Shown here in pieces: positions 17,331 through 24,977 of a DNA stretch of 39,860 nucleotides (the stretch's first letter is position 1; every line of letters starts with the position of its first letter). The notes beneath the pieces were generated by a model that was not told the origin of the DNA, did not search any database, and saw only the letters and a program-made list of their open reading frames with translations. Both the position numbers and the translations under genes were made by a program. This DNA is from Burkholderiales bacterium (GTDB lineage: Bacteria; Pseudomonadota; Gammaproteobacteria; Burkholderiales; SG8-39): positions 1-39,860 of the forward strand of contig JAHDYJ010000031.1 of the NCBI GenBank assembly GCA_023383795.1, in the 5' to 3' direction.

Positions 17331-18172
17331 GCGAGCTTCAGCGCCGCGGCGCCCGCCGCCACCAGGGCGGCGCCGAGCAGCCGCCGCCGGCCGAACGGCT
17401 CGCCGAGCAGCAGCGTGCCGATCAGCGCGGCGAGGATCACCGAGGTTTCGCGCAGCGCGGCGACGAGCGCGATCGGCGCCGCGGTCATCGCCCACAGCAC
17501 CAGTCCGTAGGCCGTGGCGAGCATGGCCCCCCCGCCGGCGGCCAGGCGCCAGGCGCCGCGCAGGTGCGCCGCCACGATGCGCCCGTCGCGGGCGAGCGCG
17601 TACGCCGTCATCAGCGTTCCGGTGCAGAGCAGCAGCCAGAGCACGTAGCCGCCCGGCGAGCCGGAGAGGCGCACGCCGACGCCGTCGACGACGGTGTACG
17701 CTGCGATGACGCCCGCGGTGCCGAGCGCATACGCGAGCGCGCCGGCGGTCGACGGGGCGCCCGGCGTGCCGCGCGGCCAGGCGAGCGTCAGGACGCCCGC
17801 GCTTACCAGGACGATGCCGGCCCAGCCCGCCGGCGCGAGCGCCTCCCCGGCCACCGCGGCACCGCCGATTCCGACGAGCACCGGCGCCACGCCGCGCATC
17901 ACCGGGTAAACCAGGCCGAGATCACCCGCACGGTAGGACGCGACGACGCCGGCGAAGTAGACGACGTGGATCGCCACCGAGCCGGCGAGGTACGGCCAGC
18001 TCGACGCGGCGGGCGCCGGCAGCAGCGGCAGCACGATCGCCGCGATCGCCGCCGCCCCGGCCACGACCGCGACGGTGTCGAGCCGCTTGTCGCGGCCGGA
18101 CTTGACGAGCGCATTCCAGCTCGCATGCAGCAGGGCCGCGAGGAGGACGAGGGCAAACACGGTCCAGGACAT
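17327..18172 (-). CDS. EamA/DMT-family transporter
   Basis: An inner-membrane drug/metabolite transporter of 281 residues with about ten hydrophobic helices arranged as two EamA repeats. The first repeat begins VFALVLLAALLHASWNALVK (HASWNALVK is typical of this branch) and the second around TAGALAYALGTAGVIAAYTV. It ends LLLGEPFGRRRLLGAALVAA, the usual EamA finish. I use ATG at 18172 (MSWTVFALV); the frame is open to 18286 but the upstream part is Arg-rich and not membrane-like. The substrate cannot be read from the sequence. Confidence 0.88.
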   Translation of the reverse strand: MSWTVFALVLLAALLHASWNALVKSGRDKRLDTVAVVAGAAAIAAIVLPLLPAPAASSWPYLAGSVAIHVVYFAGVVASYRAGDLGLVYPVMRGVAPVLVGIGGAAVAGEALAPAGWAGIVLVSAGVLTLAWPRGTPGAPSTAGALAYALGTAGVIAAYTVVDGVGVRLSGSPGGYVLWLLLCTGTLMTAYALARDGRIVAAHLRGAWRLAAGGGAMLATAYGLVLWAMTAAPIALVAALRETSVILAALIGTLLLGEPFGRRRLLGAALVAAGAAALKLA

Positions 18173-18351
18173 CTGCACGCACGCCGCTCCCCGGCCGCAC
18201 GATCGGACGCTACGGGAGCGCCGCCGCGGGCGATCCACAACCGCGGCGCGGGGCGTGCGGCCCGCGCGCCGGCGCCGCGCCGGCACCGTGGAGGAAATGT
18301 GACCGGTCGGCCCCGCGCCCGGCGAGCGCCCGGCGCGAGGGTTGCGTTACT

Positions 18352-18837
18352 ATGCTCCGTCCGCCCCGCCATTACGTTGTCATGCACGCCATCCGGAGGA
18401 TCCGCGATTTCCGCCAGTACGGGCTCGACCTGGTGACCGGCCGCGCCTGCCCGTACGGGATGCGCTACCTCTTCCGCCTGAGCGAGGACGGCGCGCAGCA
18501 CGTGCGCAACTTCCTCGGCCTGAACGTCGCCACGCGCGCGAGCGACACGCTGGTCGATCTCGCCAAGGCTGCCGAGCAGCAGCGCCTGGTCACCGTGATG
18601 CTCTCGCGCGAGACGCTGAAGTCGCTCGGCATCTTCGTGATGTTCGACATCCACAACTGCGTCGCGGTCGTGATCACCCCGACCGGCGAGCTGATCGGCT
18701 GCGAGACCGCGGTCGAGGTCGAGGAGGCGCGCAGCGCCCACCGCACGCCCGACCGGGAGTGCGGCGTGCGCTGGCGCAAGGCCTCGCTCAAGGACCGCGG
18801 CGGCAGCGACCCCAGCGACGGTCGCGCCGCGGCGTGA
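18352..18837 (+). CDS. Hypothetical protein (about 151-161 aa)
   Basis: Not recognised. Soluble, basic, mixed alpha/beta in appearance, with the segment FVMFDIHNCVAVVITPTGELIGCETAVEVEEA that reads as a folded core. Two starts are possible: ATG 18352, with GAGGG ten bases upstream but overlapping a TACTAT -10-like box, and ATG 18382 (MHAIRRIRDFRQYG). If TACTAT is a real promoter element only the second can be used. It is divergent from the EamA transporter (209-base spacer to 18382) and followed by a 257-base intergenic repeat region. Confidence 0.65.
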   Translation: MLRPPRHYVVMHAIRRIRDFRQYGLDLVTGRACPYGMRYLFRLSEDGAQHVRNFLGLNVATRASDTLVDLAKAAEQQRLVTVMLSRETLKSLGIFVMFDIHNCVAVVITPTGELIGCETAVEVEEARSAHRTPDRECGVRWRKASLKDRGGSDPSDGRAAA

Positions 18838-18903
18838 GCCGCCGCCCGGGCGCCCGCCGCGCCCGGCGTGTATCGGACGGTTGCCGCCGGTCGCCCGCTG
18901 CTC

Positions 18904-19027
18904 TAGAACCTATCTCAAGATGCGAATGCGGTCGCGAAAGTGGGGATCTACAAGGGGCTCGCCCCTTGTTCGTACGACCTCGGTTCGGGAAGAAGCACGG
19001 CCGCGATTTTGAGATTGCTGCTAATCT
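18904..19027 (+). repeat. Dispersed intergenic repeat, copy A (ACAAGGGG hairpin)
   Basis: The core is GGGATCTACAAGGGG, loop CTCG, CCCCTTGTTCGTACGACC, with a perfect 8-bp stem (18950-18957 with 18962-18969), followed by CGGTTCGGGAAGAAGCACG and CCGCGATTTTGAGATTGCT. The same order of blocks occurs, in reverse orientation, at 38239-38355. The ends of copy A resemble an inverted repeat (CTATCTCAAGAT on the left; the complement of ATTTTGAGATTG on the right), as in small non-autonomous elements. It lies between the genes ending at 18837 and starting at 19095. Confidence 0.7.
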
Positions 19028-19094
19028 GGGATCCGGCGCGGCGCGACGACGCCCCGCGCTCGAAAGCAAGAAACGACTTCCACGGAGACCGAGC

Positions 19095-19793
19095 ATGCCC
19101 GGCAGCTTCATCGACGTTCCGGCCGCCGATGGCGGATCGTTCAAGGGGTACCTCGCGGCGCCGCCCGCCGGCAAGGGGCCGGGGATCGTGCTGATCCAGG
19201 AGATCTTCGGCGTCAACCGCCACATTCGCGCGGTCGCCGACGGCTACGCCGCCGACGGTTTCGTCGTCCTGGCGCCGGATGTCTTCTGGCGCATCCAGCC
19301 CGGATTCGAGGCGGGCTACGACGAGGCCGGCATCGCCCAGGGGCGCGGCATCATGGGCAAGGTCGACGTCGCCAGGGCGGTGGCGGATCTGGGCGCGACG
19401 ACCAACGCGCTGCGCGCGCGCGGCGAATGCGCCGGCAAGGTCGCCGCGCTCGGCTACTGCATGGGCGGCCGGTTCGCTTTCCTCGCGGCGGCGAACACCG
19501 GCGCCGACGCCGCCGTGTGCTACTACGGCGGCGGCATCCATACCGTCCTCGACCAGGCGGCGCGCGCGATCTGTCCGATCCTGATGCACTTCGGCGAGAA
19601 GGACGACCACATCCCGCTCTCCGCGGTCGAGGCGACGCGCGCCGCATTCGAGGGGCGCGGCGACGTCGAGATCCATGTCTACGCGGCCGCCGGCCACGGC
19701 TTCAACTGCGACGAGCGTGGCTCGTATCACGCCGAGTCGGCCCGGCTCGCGCGCGAGCGCTCGGTCGCATTCCTGCGCAAGCGCATCGGCTGA
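19095..19793 (+). CDS. Dienelactone hydrolase family protein
   Basis: An alpha/beta hydrolase of 232 residues in the dienelactone hydrolase (carboxymethylenebutenolidase) family. The Cys-Asp-His triad is visible: nucleophile Cys in LGYCMGGRFAF, Asp in FGEKDDHIPL, and His in AAGHGFNCDERGSYH. The oxyanion-side Glu motif is IVLIQEIFGVNRHIR. The reaction would be hydrolysis of dienelactone to maleylacetate in chloro-aromatic catabolism, but many paralogues serve other esters and no chlorocatechol genes are nearby. Start at ATG 19095 with CGGAGACCGAGC upstream. Confidence 0.9.
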   Translation: MPGSFIDVPAADGGSFKGYLAAPPAGKGPGIVLIQEIFGVNRHIRAVADGYAADGFVVLAPDVFWRIQPGFEAGYDEAGIAQGRGIMGKVDVARAVADLGATTNALRARGECAGKVAALGYCMGGRFAFLAAANTGADAAVCYYGGGIHTVLDQAARAICPILMHFGEKDDHIPLSAVEATRAAFEGRGDVEIHVYAAAGHGFNCDERGSYHAESARLARERSVAFLRKRIG

Positions 19794-19879
19794 GCGCCGG
19801 GCGGTGGAATCCGCGCCGCACGCGTGCTAGCCTTCGACATCCGCCCGGTAAGGAGCCCGTAGAGATTTCCACCCACGCC

Positions 19880-20092
19880 ATGCCGAGCAAATCGATCGAA
19901 TCCCTGGTCCAGGACGCCGCCGAGGAGTGCGGCTGGGACGACGCGACCGTCATCGAAGTGCTGCAGGACTTCATCGACGAGTACGCGGACATCGACGAAT
20001 TCGAGAGCTATCTCGAGTCCCGCGTGCGCGAGGACGCGGCCGCCGCCGAGGAGGACGAGGAGGCAGGTGAGGACGAGGAGGAAGAGGGCTAG
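19880..20092 (+). CDS. Small acidic protein (70 aa)
   Basis: A 70-residue protein starting MPSKSIESLVQDAAEECGWD; a predicted helical domain (ATVIEVLQDFIDEYADIDEF) is followed by an almost purely acidic tail (EEDEEAGEDEEEEG). The family is unknown to me. The first 50 residues have balanced, protein-like composition, which argues that it is real; the Shine-Dalgarno is weak. It lies 86 bases after the dienelactone hydrolase and before repeat copy B. Confidence 0.65.
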   Translation: MPSKSIESLVQDAAEECGWDDATVIEVLQDFIDEYADIDEFESYLESRVREDAAAAEEDEEAGEDEEEEG

Positions 20093-20148
20093 CGGACCGC
20101 TGAGGAACGCCAACGCCGCGATTCCCTCCGAGGAACCGAGCATGCGAC

Positions 20149-20215
20149 CCAAGCCCCGGTCGCACGAACAAGGGGCCCCTTGTATATCCCCTCTTGCGCA
20201 GAGGCGGAGTTTTCT
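20149..20215 (-). repeat. Dispersed intergenic repeat, copy B (16-bp palindrome)
   Basis: ACAAGGGGCCCCTTGT (20168-20183) is a perfect palindrome flanked, on the minus strand, by GAGGGGATAT before it and TCGTGCGACC after it: the same blocks as copies A and C. A second hairpin, CCTCT-TGCGC-AGAGG (20190-20204), and GAGTTTTCTC follow on the plus strand, which looks like a terminator for the small acidic gene. It sits between two convergent genes (ends 20092 and 20240). Confidence 0.65.
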
Positions 20216-20239
20216 CAACAGACTGCTAGGGCCGGGCCG

Positions 20240-20818
20240 TCAGGCCGCGCCGAGCCGGTCCAGCGGATCGGCGCCGGCGCGGCACATCGTCCAGCGGTCG
20301 AACTCCCCGCGCGGCATCACGAAGTGGATGCCGCACCAGATGCGCTCCCAGTCCGCGGCGCGGATCGCGCGCAGCTCGCGCCGGCCGGCCGGCAGCACCG
20401 CATGGCGGCGCATCGGGTCGAACGCGATCAGGTCGCCGGGCCGGTCGGCGCGCGTGGTCCCGCCGCCCACCTGCAGGCCCAGGCCGTCCGAGCGCAGCAT
20501 CCAGTAGGCGAACACCTCGCCTTCCCACGGCGCGTCGTTGTGGCGCCCGAGGCAGGAGGTGTAGACAAGCAGGGCCTCGGACACGAAGAGGTCGTCCGGC
20601 ATGCCGAGCAGGCGCCGCACCTCCCAGTCGAGGCCCTCGGCGAGGAAGTCCGCCCCCACCGCGCGCGGCTCGAAACCCTCCCGGTCCACCGGCGCGTACG
20701 CGGGCGAGCGCGGGTTCCACGGCCCCTGCTCGAGGTAGGCGAGGCACGCGCTGCGGATCCGCTCCGGCATCGTGGCGTTGCAGAGCATGCGCTTGCGCGC
20801 GAAGCCGTCGTGTCGCAT
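20240..20818 (-). CDS. Hypothetical protein, possible 2OG-Fe(II) oxygenase fold
   Basis: A 192-residue soluble protein with no family I can name. The centre suggests a double-stranded beta-helix iron site: HxD in CLGRHNDAPWEGEVFAYW, then GDLIAFDPMRRHAVLPAG, where GDLxxFD...xHAVxP is the usual surrounding of the distal His in 2-oxoglutarate oxygenases, followed by Arg-rich RRELRAIR. The assignment is inference from motif shape only. A GATAAT box on the minus strand (20830-20835) lies 11 bases before the ATG at 20818, implying a very short leader. It is divergent from pdxA. Confidence 0.65.
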   Translation of the reverse strand: MRHDGFARKRMLCNATMPERIRSACLAYLEQGPWNPRSPAYAPVDREGFEPRAVGADFLAEGLDWEVRRLLGMPDDLFVSEALLVYTSCLGRHNDAPWEGEVFAYWMLRSDGLGLQVGGGTTRADRPGDLIAFDPMRRHAVLPAGRRELRAIRAADWERIWCGIHFVMPRGEFDRWTMCRAGADPLDRLGAA

Positions 20819-20886
20819 GGCAGTCGCGCATTATCCGACACTCGCCCCCGGTCCGGTGCCGTCCCACCGTGGCGGTCGGCGCCTGC

Positions 20887-20892
20887 GATAAT
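20887..20892 (+). promoter_or_regulatory. -10 box of the pdxA-like gene (divergent GATAAT pair)
   Basis: GATAAT at 20887-20892 lies 18 bases before the ATG at 20911. A second GATAAT on the opposite strand (20830-20835) serves the divergent gene. Neither has a recognisable -35 box. Confidence 0.4.
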
Positions 20893-20910
20893 CGCCGTTC
20901 CGGTACAGCC

Positions 20911-21921
20911 ATGGACCGACGACCGATCATCGCGATCACCATGGGCGACGCCGCCGGCGTCGGGCCCGAGGTGGTGGTCAAGGCGCTCGCCCACGCGGAC
21001 GTCTACGCCCGCTGCCGCCCGCTGGTCGTGGGCGATGCTGCGCGGCTCGAGCAGGCGATCGCGCTCTGCGGGCTGCCGTTGCGCGTCGCGCGCGTCGGCG
21101 GACCCGCCGACGGGGCCTACGCGTTCGGTGTCGTCGATTGCCTCGATCTCGGACTGGTTCCGCCCGGACTGCCGTACGGCGCGGTCTCGGCGGCGGCCGG
21201 CGAGGCCGCGTTCCGCTATATCGAACGGGCGACGCGACTCGCAGCGGCCGGCGCGGTCGACGCCATCTGCACGGCGCCGATCAGCAAGGAGGCGCTCAAC
21301 CTCGCCGGCCACCGCTTTCCGGGCCACACCGAGCTTCTCGCGCACCTGACCGGCACGCCGGAAGTGTCGCTGATGCTGGTCGCGCCGAAGCTGCGCGTCA
21401 TCCACGTGACGACGCACATGGGCCTCGTCGATGCGATCGAGCGCATCGATCCGCCGCTCGTCCAGCGCACGATCGAGCGCGCCCACATGGTGGCCGTGCG
21501 CGCCGGCATCGCCGAGCCGCGCATCGCCGTGTGCGGCATCAACCCGCACGCCGGCGAGGGCGGGCTGTTCGGCCGCGGGGAGGAGGAGGCCAAGATCCTG
21601 CCGGCGGTGGCCGCCTGCCGGGCGCGCGGCTGGAACGTCGAGGGGCCGCTGCCCGCCGACACGCTCTTCTACCGCGCCGGGCGCGGCGACTTCGACGTCG
21701 TCGTCGCGATGTACCACGACCAGGGGCACGGCCCGGTCAAGGTGATGGGCGTCGAGCACGGCGTCAACGTCACCGTCGGACTGCCGGTGGTCCGCACGTC
21801 GGTCGACCACGGCACCGCGTTCGACATCGCGGGCAAGGGCATCGCCGACGAGCACAGCATGCTCGCCGCGCTGCGCGAGGCGATCGCGCTCGCGCCGCGC
21901 CGCACCGAGGCCGCGGCCTGA
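20911..21921 (+). CDS. pdxA: PdxA-family 4-phosphate (hydroxy)threonine/threonate dehydrogenase
   Basis: An NAD-dependent, metal-binding dehydrogenase of 336 residues. PdxA oxidises 4-hydroxythreonine 4-phosphate in vitamin B6 synthesis; its paralogue PdxA2 oxidises 4-phospho-D-threonate/erythronate in sugar-acid catabolism. Seen here: ITMGDAAGVGPEV, APISKEALNLAGHRFPGHTE, HVTTHMGLVDA, GINPHAGEGG and AMYHDQGHGPVKVMG. The last motif (DQGHxPVK rather than DQGLPVLK) is, from memory, closer to PdxA2, as is the lack of neighbouring pdxJ or ksgA. The start at ATG 20911 is preferred over 20869 because of the GATAAT at 20887-20892 and the motif spacing. The next gene follows 24 bases on. Confidence 0.9.
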   Translation: MDRRPIIAITMGDAAGVGPEVVVKALAHADVYARCRPLVVGDAARLEQAIALCGLPLRVARVGGPADGAYAFGVVDCLDLGLVPPGLPYGAVSAAAGEAAFRYIERATRLAAAGAVDAICTAPISKEALNLAGHRFPGHTELLAHLTGTPEVSLMLVAPKLRVIHVTTHMGLVDAIERIDPPLVQRTIERAHMVAVRAGIAEPRIAVCGINPHAGEGGLFGRGEEEAKILPAVAACRARGWNVEGPLPADTLFYRAGRGDFDVVVAMYHDQGHGPVKVMGVEHGVNVTVGLPVVRTSVDHGTAFDIAGKGIADEHSMLAALREAIALAPRRTEAAA

Positions 21922-21945
21922 GCGCCGGCGCGTAGGGGCCGGCGC

Positions 21946-23097
21946 GTGGGCATCGACTGGTCGCGCGTCGTCTCGGTCGACGATCTGCGCCGCCTCGCGG
22001 CGCGCCGGATACCGCGCCCGATATTCGGCTTCATCGACGGCGGCGCCGAGGACGAAGTCGGGCTCGCCGACAACCGCGCCGCGTTCGACCGCTGGAAGCT
22101 GCGCCACCGCGTGTTCGTCGACGTCGCGCAGGTCGACACGGCGACCGACCTTCTCGGCGAGCCGAGCCGCCTGCCGCTCGCCATCGCGCCGACCGGGCTG
22201 GCCGGGCTCGCCTGGCCGCGGGCCGAAGTGGCGCTCGCGCGGGCGGCGGCGGCGTTCGGCGTCCCGTTCACGCTCGCCACCCCTTCGACCTGCTCGATCG
22301 AGCGCGTCGCGCGCGAGGCGGGCGGGCGGCTGTGGTACCAGCTCTACGTCCTGCGCGACCGCGACTACACGATGAAGCTCGGCCGGCGCGCGCGCGACGC
22401 CGGCTACGAGGCGCTAGTCGTCACCGGCGACCTCGCCGTCGGCGGCGAGCGCGAGCGCGATGCGCGGAACGGGTTCACGGTGCCGGTGCGCCCGCGGCTC
22501 GCGAACATTCTCGAGCTGCTCGGCCACCCGCGGTGGCTGTGGCAGCTCGCCACCCACGGCGTGCCCGCGATCGAGAACCTGGCCGACTGGGGCGGCGGCA
22601 ACCAGGGCGCGCAAACCCTGGCCGCGATGATCGCGGCGCAGTTCGACCCGTCGGTCACGTGGGACGAGCTCGCGCGCCTGCGCGACGCCTGGCCGCGCAA
22701 GCTGGTGCTGAAGGGCATCCTCGCCGCCGAGGACGCGGAGCGGGCGGTCGCGGTCGGCGCCGACGGCATCGTGGTGTCGAACCACGGCGGCCGGCAGCTC
22801 GACGGCACCGTGGCCCCGCTCGACGCGCTGCCCGAGGCGGTGCGCGCCGTCGCCGGGCGGATCGCGGTGCTGATGGACGGCGGCGTGCGGCGCGGCTCGC
22901 ACATCGCCAAGGCGTGCGCGCTCGGCGCGCACGGCGTACTGGTCGGCCGCGCGACGCTGTACGGGGTCGCGGCGGCCGGCGAAGCGGGTGCGCGGCATGC
23001 GCTCGCGATCCTCGCCGACGAGCTGGGGCGCACGATGGCGCTGCTCGGCTGCCGCTCGGTGAACGCGCTCGATGCACGCTGCATGCGGCGTGCCTGA
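21946..23097 (+). CDS. FMN-dependent alpha-hydroxy-acid dehydrogenase/oxidase
   Basis: A TIM-barrel flavoenzyme of the lactate dehydrogenase (LldD)/glycolate oxidase/mandelate dehydrogenase family, 383 residues. N-terminal PRPIFGFIDGGAEDE, flavin-site APTGLAGLAWPRAE, GGERERDARNGF, and the catalytic His/Arg region IVVSNHGGRQLDGTVAP followed by MDGGVRRGSHIAKACALGA are intact. It oxidises a 2-hydroxy acid to the 2-oxo acid with FMN; substrate unassigned. GTG start at 21946 after AGGGGCCGG. It is 24 bases from the pdxA-like gene, so the two may act on related hydroxy acids. Confidence 0.92.
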   Translation: MGIDWSRVVSVDDLRRLAARRIPRPIFGFIDGGAEDEVGLADNRAAFDRWKLRHRVFVDVAQVDTATDLLGEPSRLPLAIAPTGLAGLAWPRAEVALARAAAAFGVPFTLATPSTCSIERVAREAGGRLWYQLYVLRDRDYTMKLGRRARDAGYEALVVTGDLAVGGERERDARNGFTVPVRPRLANILELLGHPRWLWQLATHGVPAIENLADWGGGNQGAQTLAAMIAAQFDPSVTWDELARLRDAWPRKLVLKGILAAEDAERAVAVGADGIVVSNHGGRQLDGTVAPLDALPEAVRAVAGRIAVLMDGGVRRGSHIAKACALGAHGVLVGRATLYGVAAAGEAGARHALAILADELGRTMALLGCRSVNALDARCMRRA

Positions 23098-23182
23098 GCG
23101 TGCGCCGCCGCGCGCGGCGTTACAAAAGGAAACAGCTGCGCACGGCGATCTGCGCTAGGGTCGGCGTTGGAGGGAGTCGGCG

Positions 23183-23566
23183 ATGCGCCACCTGCTGCAG
23201 ATCGTCGTCGGTACTGCGCTCTTCTGCACCGCGGCCGCCGCAAGCGCGGGCGGGCGCATCGCCTTCTCCGTGACCTTCGGATCGCCCGGCTTTCTCCACC
23301 ATGCACCGCCGCCCGTCGTGTATTACGCGCCGCCACCGGTCGTGTATTACGCGCCGCCGCCGGTCGTCTACTACTACCGCTCGGCGCCGGCGGTGATCGC
23401 ATACCCGGTGCCCGGCCTGCGTCATCACGGGCACCGCCACCACTTTCACGGCCGCGCGATCGGTCACCCCGGCAGGTCGGCGTCGAGCGTGCCGCACCGC
23501 TTCGGGTCCGTTGGCATGCATTCCTTCGGGCATCGCCCGCGCGGCGCTCACCACCGGCGTTGGTGA
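23183..23566 (+). CDS. Secreted His/Tyr/Pro-rich repeat protein
   Basis: A 127-residue protein with a signal peptide (MRHLLQIVVGTALFCTAAAASA) and no known domain. Three consecutive copies of an 8-residue unit APPPVVYY start at residue 41 (24-bp DNA units at 23303-23326, 23327-23350, 23351-23374), then YYRSAPAVIAYPVPG and a His-rich tail (LRHHGHRHHFHGRAIGH, HRPRGAHHRRW). It is likely a periplasmic or surface protein; His-rich tails often bind metal, but nothing proves this. GGAGGGAG before the ATG supports the start. Confidence 0.75.
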   Translation: MRHLLQIVVGTALFCTAAAASAGGRIAFSVTFGSPGFLHHAPPPVVYYAPPPVVYYAPPPVVYYYRSAPAVIAYPVPGLRHHGHRHHFHGRAIGHPGRSASSVPHRFGSVGMHSFGHRPRGAHHRRW

Positions 23567-23598
23567 GCGCGCCGGGCGCAGGCGCCGGCCGCCGTGCG

Positions 23599-23901
23599 AT
23601 GATGCAGGCACCGGTCCGCGCCCCGATGCCCGACGCACCCGCTCCACGTCCGCCCCCGCCGCCGCCGCGCAAGTTCCCGCTCACCGCGGCGATCTTCGCG
23701 GTCGCCGGCTTCGGCGCGGCGGTCGGCGTCTGGATCCTCGCCGCCGAGCTCGCGATCGGCTGGCGGCTGCTGCTCGCGCTGGTGATCGCGGGTCCCTTCG
23801 TGCTGCTCGGCGACCTGCTGCGCGACAAGACCACGGCGCCGCCCGGCGTCAAGCCGCTGCCGCCGGAGGACGACGACTGGGGCGCCCCGCGCCGCAGGTA
23901 G
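23599..23901 (+). CDS. Small two-helix membrane protein
   Basis: A 100-residue unrecognised protein: a Pro-rich cytoplasmic N-terminus (PDAPAPRPPPPPPRKFP), two membrane segments (LTAAIFAVAGFGAAVGVWIL and LLLALVIAGPFVLLGDLL), and a charged tail ending DDDWGAPRRR. Two adjacent ATGs (23599, 23602) are possible; no clear Shine-Dalgarno. It lies 32 bases after the His-rich secreted protein and converges on the reductase at 23920. Confidence 0.65.
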   Translation: MMQAPVRAPMPDAPAPRPPPPPPRKFPLTAAIFAVAGFGAAVGVWILAAELAIGWRLLLALVIAGPFVLLGDLLRDKTTAPPGVKPLPPEDDDWGAPRRR

Positions 23902-23919
23902 GGCGCCGTCCTGCGCCGC

Positions 23920-24780
23920 CTAGGAGTAGAGCTTCACGATCGCCGCGGGATCGGACGCGCCCTCGCCGCGCACGTCGAGCAGCGCGAAGCGCCGCCGCAC
24001 TTCCTCGGCCACGGGCAACGGCAGCCCCGCGGCGCGGGCGAGCGCGAGCGCCGCGTCGACGTCCTTCAGGAGCAGATTCGCCGCCGCGAGCGGCTCGTCC
24101 CAGCCGTGGACCATGCGCGGTGCCCACGTCTGGAACGGCCGGGAGTCCGCGAAGCCGCCGGCGAGCGCGCGGGGCAGCGCGCCGGCATCGACGCCGGCGG
24201 TCTGCGCGAGCCGCACCGCCTCGGCGGTGATCGCGATCGTCGTTGCGACGATGATCTGGTTGCAGAGCTTGGTCGCCTGCCCGGCGCCCACCGGCCCCAT
24301 CCGCGTGATGTTGCTGCCGTACGCCTCGAGGATCGGCCGCGCCCGCGCGCACGCCGCGGCCTCGCCGCCGAGCATGATCGCAAGCGAGCCGTCGCGCGCG
24401 CCGGCCACGCCGCCCGAGACGGGCGCATCGACCCACTGCATGCCATTCGCCGCGGCGAGCCGCGCGGCGAACGCGCGCGTCGCATCCGGCGCGATGCTCG
24501 CGTGGTCCACCAGCAGCTTGCCGTCGCCCGGCGCGAAGGCGATGCCGTGCGCGCCGAACACCACCTCCTCGACCGCGCGCGCGTCGAGCAGGCACATGAG
24601 CAGAACGTCCGCCGCCTCGGCGAGCGCCGCCGGTGTCGGGGCGGCGCGCGCGCCGCGCGCAAGCGCATCGGCGAGCTTCGCCGGGTCGCGGTTCCAGACC
24701 GCGACCGCGTGCCCGCGGGCGAGGAGCCGCAGCGTCATCGGCAGGCCCATGCGCCCCAGTCCGAGAAATCCGAGCCTCAT
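23920..24780 (-). CDS. HIBADH-family NAD(P)-dependent reductase (tartronate semialdehyde reductase-like)
   Basis: A 286-residue beta-hydroxyacid dehydrogenase. Rossmann motif GFLGLGRMGLPM at residues 4-15, substrate-site motif WVDAPVSGGVAGARDGSLAI, and catalytic Lys in GAGQATKLCNQIIVA. The family includes 3-hydroxyisobutyrate dehydrogenase and 2-hydroxy-3-oxopropionate reductase (GarR/GlxR); DAPVSGGVAGA is shared by both, so the substrate is open. ATG at 24780 gives MRLGFLGLGRMG directly. It is divergent from the ligase gene at 24978, with an AT-rich regulatory patch in between. Confidence 0.9.
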   Translation of the reverse strand: MRLGFLGLGRMGLPMTLRLLARGHAVAVWNRDPAKLADALARGARAAPTPAALAEAADVLLMCLLDARAVEEVVFGAHGIAFAPGDGKLLVDHASIAPDATRAFAARLAAANGMQWVDAPVSGGVAGARDGSLAIMLGGEAAACARARPILEAYGSNITRMGPVGAGQATKLCNQIIVATTIAITAEAVRLAQTAGVDAGALPRALAGGFADSRPFQTWAPRMVHGWDEPLAAANLLLKDVDAALALARAAGLPLPVAEEVRRRFALLDVRGEGASDPAAIVKLYS

Positions 24781-24855
24781 GCATCCATCCCCGGCTTCGT
24801 GTCCGCCGACAAGCGTAGCGGAACGGCCGCGGCGCGCCCGGCCGGCCGATACTTG

Positions 24856-24902
24856 AAACTTAAACAGTTTGGGTGCCTAACGTTTCGGCTTCCGGGTACA
24901 AT
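24856..24902 (+). promoter_or_regulatory. Promoter/operator region of the aryl-acid ligase gene
   Basis: TACAAT at 24897-24902 is a good -10 box 75 bases before the ATG at 24978. Upstream lies an AT-rich inverted repeat, AAACT-TAAAC-AGTTT (24856-24870), which stands out in this G+C-rich sequence and may be an operator for a TetR/MarR-type repressor. No good -35 is seen. Confidence 0.45.
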
Positions 24903-24977
24903 GCGCCGGAGCAAGCGCGGCGCGCGCGCGGAAACGGGAGTCGATTCCGCCGCGCCGGCGCCGTGAGTGGGGAGGGC

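Noticed and set aside
20184..20235. Possible transposon end near GAGTTTTCTCAACAGACTGC
   Set aside because: It reminded me of sequence seen at some element ends, but there is no transposase, matching inverted end or target duplication in the window.
20142..20507. Small plus-strand open frame starting beside repeat copy B
   Set aside because: It runs through the repeat and then antisense to the gene at 20240-20818, and its translation is low-complexity.
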